Shown here: positions 30,378 through 31,602 of the stretch, piece by piece
Layout: every line of letters starts with the position of its first letter
Numbering within the stretch: position 1 is the stretch's first letter
From: Anaerolineae bacterium
Lineage (GTDB): Bacteria > Chloroflexota > Anaerolineae > 4572-78 > J111
DNA length: 31,602 nt
Reading direction: 5' to 3'
Assembly (NCBI GenBank): GCA_023151115.1
Contig: JAKLJP010000064.1
Span: 1-31,602, forward strand
Translations under genes and position numbers: made by a program
The notes under the pieces: generated by a model
What the model was told of the DNA's origin: nothing
Databases searched by the model: none
What the model saw: the letters and a program-made list of their open reading frames with translations, nothing else

Positions 30378-30917
30378 GTGATTCCAATCCACCGTATTGG
30401 CTGGTTCGCCTTGATTATTCTGCTCATTGGCTTGACCGGCTGCGCCGCCGAGGCCACCCTGGTCCCGCCCACGCCCCGGCCCAATCAAGAACGGGTTCAG
30501 ATTGCCGACCTGGAAATTGTGACCGGCCAGACCATTTACGTTCCCGCTTACTCCGATATCTACTTTGACACCAACAAAAGTTTGGACCTGGCCATCACTT
30601 TGAGCGTCCACAACACCGATCTGGCCCACTCGATTGTGCTGACCTCGGTGCGCTATTACAACACCCAGGGCCAACTGGTCCAGGAGTTCATCAGTCAGCC
30701 CCGGCCGCTCGGCCCACTGGAAGCCGTAGACTTCTTTGTCCCCCCCGCCGACGAGACCGGCGGCGTCGGCGCTAATTTTATCGTCGAATGGGGCGCTGAA
30801 CAGCCGGTCTACGAGCCGGTGGTCGAGGCGGTGATGATTGGTACGATTACCTCTTTGGGGTTCTCCTTTACCAGTCCGGGCCGAGTGATCAGTCAAACGG
30901 GTACGTTTGGCGAGTAA
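30378..30917 (+). CDS. DUF3124 lipoprotein
   Basis: A 179-residue predicted lipoprotein starting at GTG with AAGGAGG 5 nt upstream. The signal is IIRIGWFALIILLIGLTGC-like (hydrophobic 8-19, lipobox LTG-C22), followed by a Pro/Thr linker. Residues about 45-175 match DUF3124: GQTIYVPAYSDIYF, LAITLSVHNTD, SIVLTSVRYYNTQGQLV and NFIVEWG. It would be attached to the outer face of the membrane by the modified Cys22. Function is unknown. Its leader contains two palindromic elements between promoter and ribosome-binding site. Confidence 0.85.
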   Translation: MIPIHRIGWFALIILLIGLTGCAAEATLVPPTPRPNQERVQIADLEIVTGQTIYVPAYSDIYFDTNKSLDLAITLSVHNTDLAHSIVLTSVRYYNTQGQLVQEFISQPRPLGPLEAVDFFVPPADETGGVGANFIVEWGAEQPVYEPVVEAVMIGTITSLGFSFTSPGRVISQTGTFGE

Positions 30918-30931
30918 ATTCTTTGCTCCTG

Positions 30932-31001
30932 GGCGGTCTGCGACCGCCGCCTCTCACGCTCAACCTCGCCCGGCAAGAGACACGGGTCACAGACCCGGTG
31001 T
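30932..31001. repeat. Pair of hairpins after the DUF3124 gene, weak terminator-like
   Basis: GGCGGTC-tgc-GACCGCC (30932-30948) and ACACGGGTC-aca-GACCCGGTGT (30980-31001, one bulge) are followed by TTTTT at 31011-31015. The second hairpin may serve as a terminator. Confidence 0.5.
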
Positions 31002-31076
31002 GAACCTCCCTTTTTGATACCAATCCCAAAGTGGTGACTTGAATTTTTTCTACAATCCCATCAAATTATAAAAGAC

Positions 31077-31104
31077 TTGGAAGGTATAAGTCAACTGGTA
31101 AGAT
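31077..31104 (+). promoter_or_regulatory. Promoter for the HU-like gene
   Basis: TTGGAA (31077-31082) and TAAGAT (31099-31104), spacer 16 nt, about 90 nt before the ATG at 31197; AAGGGGG lies 10 nt before that ATG. Confidence 0.4.
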
Positions 31105-31196
31105 TGACAATCCCCGCCCTTTCCCTTAACATTAACCTTAAGAAGCCGACCAGCCTTGAAACCCTTCCAAGCATTATCATCAAGGGGGATTAAACC

Positions 31197-31541
31197 ATGC
31201 CTATCCATTATTCCATCCATCCTAACAATTTACCCGGCCGAGGCGGATACCAGGCCATTATCCACTTTGTCGGCTCGCTGGACGAAGACGCCATCATTGA
31301 GCAGATGATGCGCCAGGGGTCCACTGTAACCCGGGCCGACATTCTGGCCGTGCTGGATAACTATTACCGGGCCATCATCACCCTGGTCCTGGCCGGCTTC
31401 AAGGTCAGAACGCGCATCGCCCTCTTTGGGGCCAGCATCCAGGGTATCTTTACCGGCCTGACCGACAATTTTAGCCCGGCCCGCCACCGCCTGGAACCGC
31501 CAAATTTGCTTGCAAAAAACAATCCGGCACTGGGTCCATGA
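31197..31541 (+). CDS. HU/IHF-like DNA-binding domain protein
   Basis: A 114-residue protein resembling the Bvu_2165-type HU-like domain. It opens MPIHYSIHPNNLPG, followed by an alpha-helical piece DEDAIIEQMMRQGSTVTRADILAVLDNYYRAI (about 29-60). The strand/arm region (LFGASIQGIFTGLTDNF) and the PARHRLEP segment follow. The STVTRADILAVL pattern is the clearest family mark. It is probably a DNA-binding architectural protein. The ribosome-binding site and promoter are good, and the gene has a self-contained leader. The family assignment is from remembered consensus. Confidence 0.72.
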   Translation: MPIHYSIHPNNLPGRGGYQAIIHFVGSLDEDAIIEQMMRQGSTVTRADILAVLDNYYRAIITLVLAGFKVRTRIALFGASIQGIFTGLTDNFSPARHRLEPPNLLAKNNPALGP

Positions 31542-31602
31542 GATGGGACTTTACAAAATAATTGAATAAGGGTAAGTTGAAGGACTATCAACTCAAAAAG
31601 CA

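Overview
The window looks like a chromosomal segment of a free-living Chloroflexota bacterium, probably Anaerolineae-like. This is inferred from family content, not from a marker gene: an R3H/SpoIIIAA-type ATPase beside tmk, a guanylate kinase with GKD in its P-loop, DUF6391, a DUF5667-type anti-sigma protein, SBBP/dockerin surface proteins and a proline/threonine-stalked sortase. GC is high in housekeeping genes and clearly lower in a few accessory genes: GxxExxY, MNT/HEPN, and the nuclease-pentapeptide fusion. No rRNA, tRNA, CRISPR array, intact transposase or prophage was seen.

Layout. Positions 1-11300 are mostly + strand: a DUF6194 protein, a double-GNAT protein, the R3H ATPase, tmk, fmdB (minus), gmk with rhomboid, a Memo-like protein, a GxxExxY gene bracketed by two palindromes, and priA. 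Positions 11300-13330 hold an MNT/HEPN pair and a DHH phosphoesterase. Positions 13400-22460 form a cell-envelope block: a promoter plus terminator leader, a large SBBP/YVTN/dockerin secreted protein, a small membrane protein, an Asp-box propeller, an unknown secreted protein, and an ECF sigma factor with a membrane anti-sigma-like protein carrying a propeller. Positions 22500-25900 carry tryptophanase, an orphan small gene, a PD-(D/E)XK/pentapeptide fusion, a broken DUF433 gene and a cluster of hairpins. Positions 25890-30075 (minus) carry holA, a DUF6391 protein, a sortase, an Lgt-like protein and a TlpA-type thioredoxin. The end holds a DUF3124 lipoprotein and an HU-like DNA-binding protein.

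The most unusual feature is not a gene. More than a dozen gaps contain inverted repeats of one design: three or four tandem units of about 7-10 nt, a short loop, then the same units reversed. The unit sequence differs at each locus while the design stays constant. One element lies in frame inside priA, and two bracket the GxxExxY gene. A separate plain palindrome supplies the C-terminus of the sigma factor. A second class consists of an outer stem enclosing two hairpins (three-way junction). It occurs as two near-identical copies, with one inner hairpin in opposite orientation, and as two further loci of unrelated sequence.

How the genes relate: the first third supplies nucleotide metabolism and replication (tmk, gmk, priA; holA later). 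The middle and last thirds look devoted to the extracellular face: secreted propellers, sigma/anti-sigma control, sortase, thioredoxin and lipoprotein. All functions are read from sequence motifs and remembered family features; no database search was possible.
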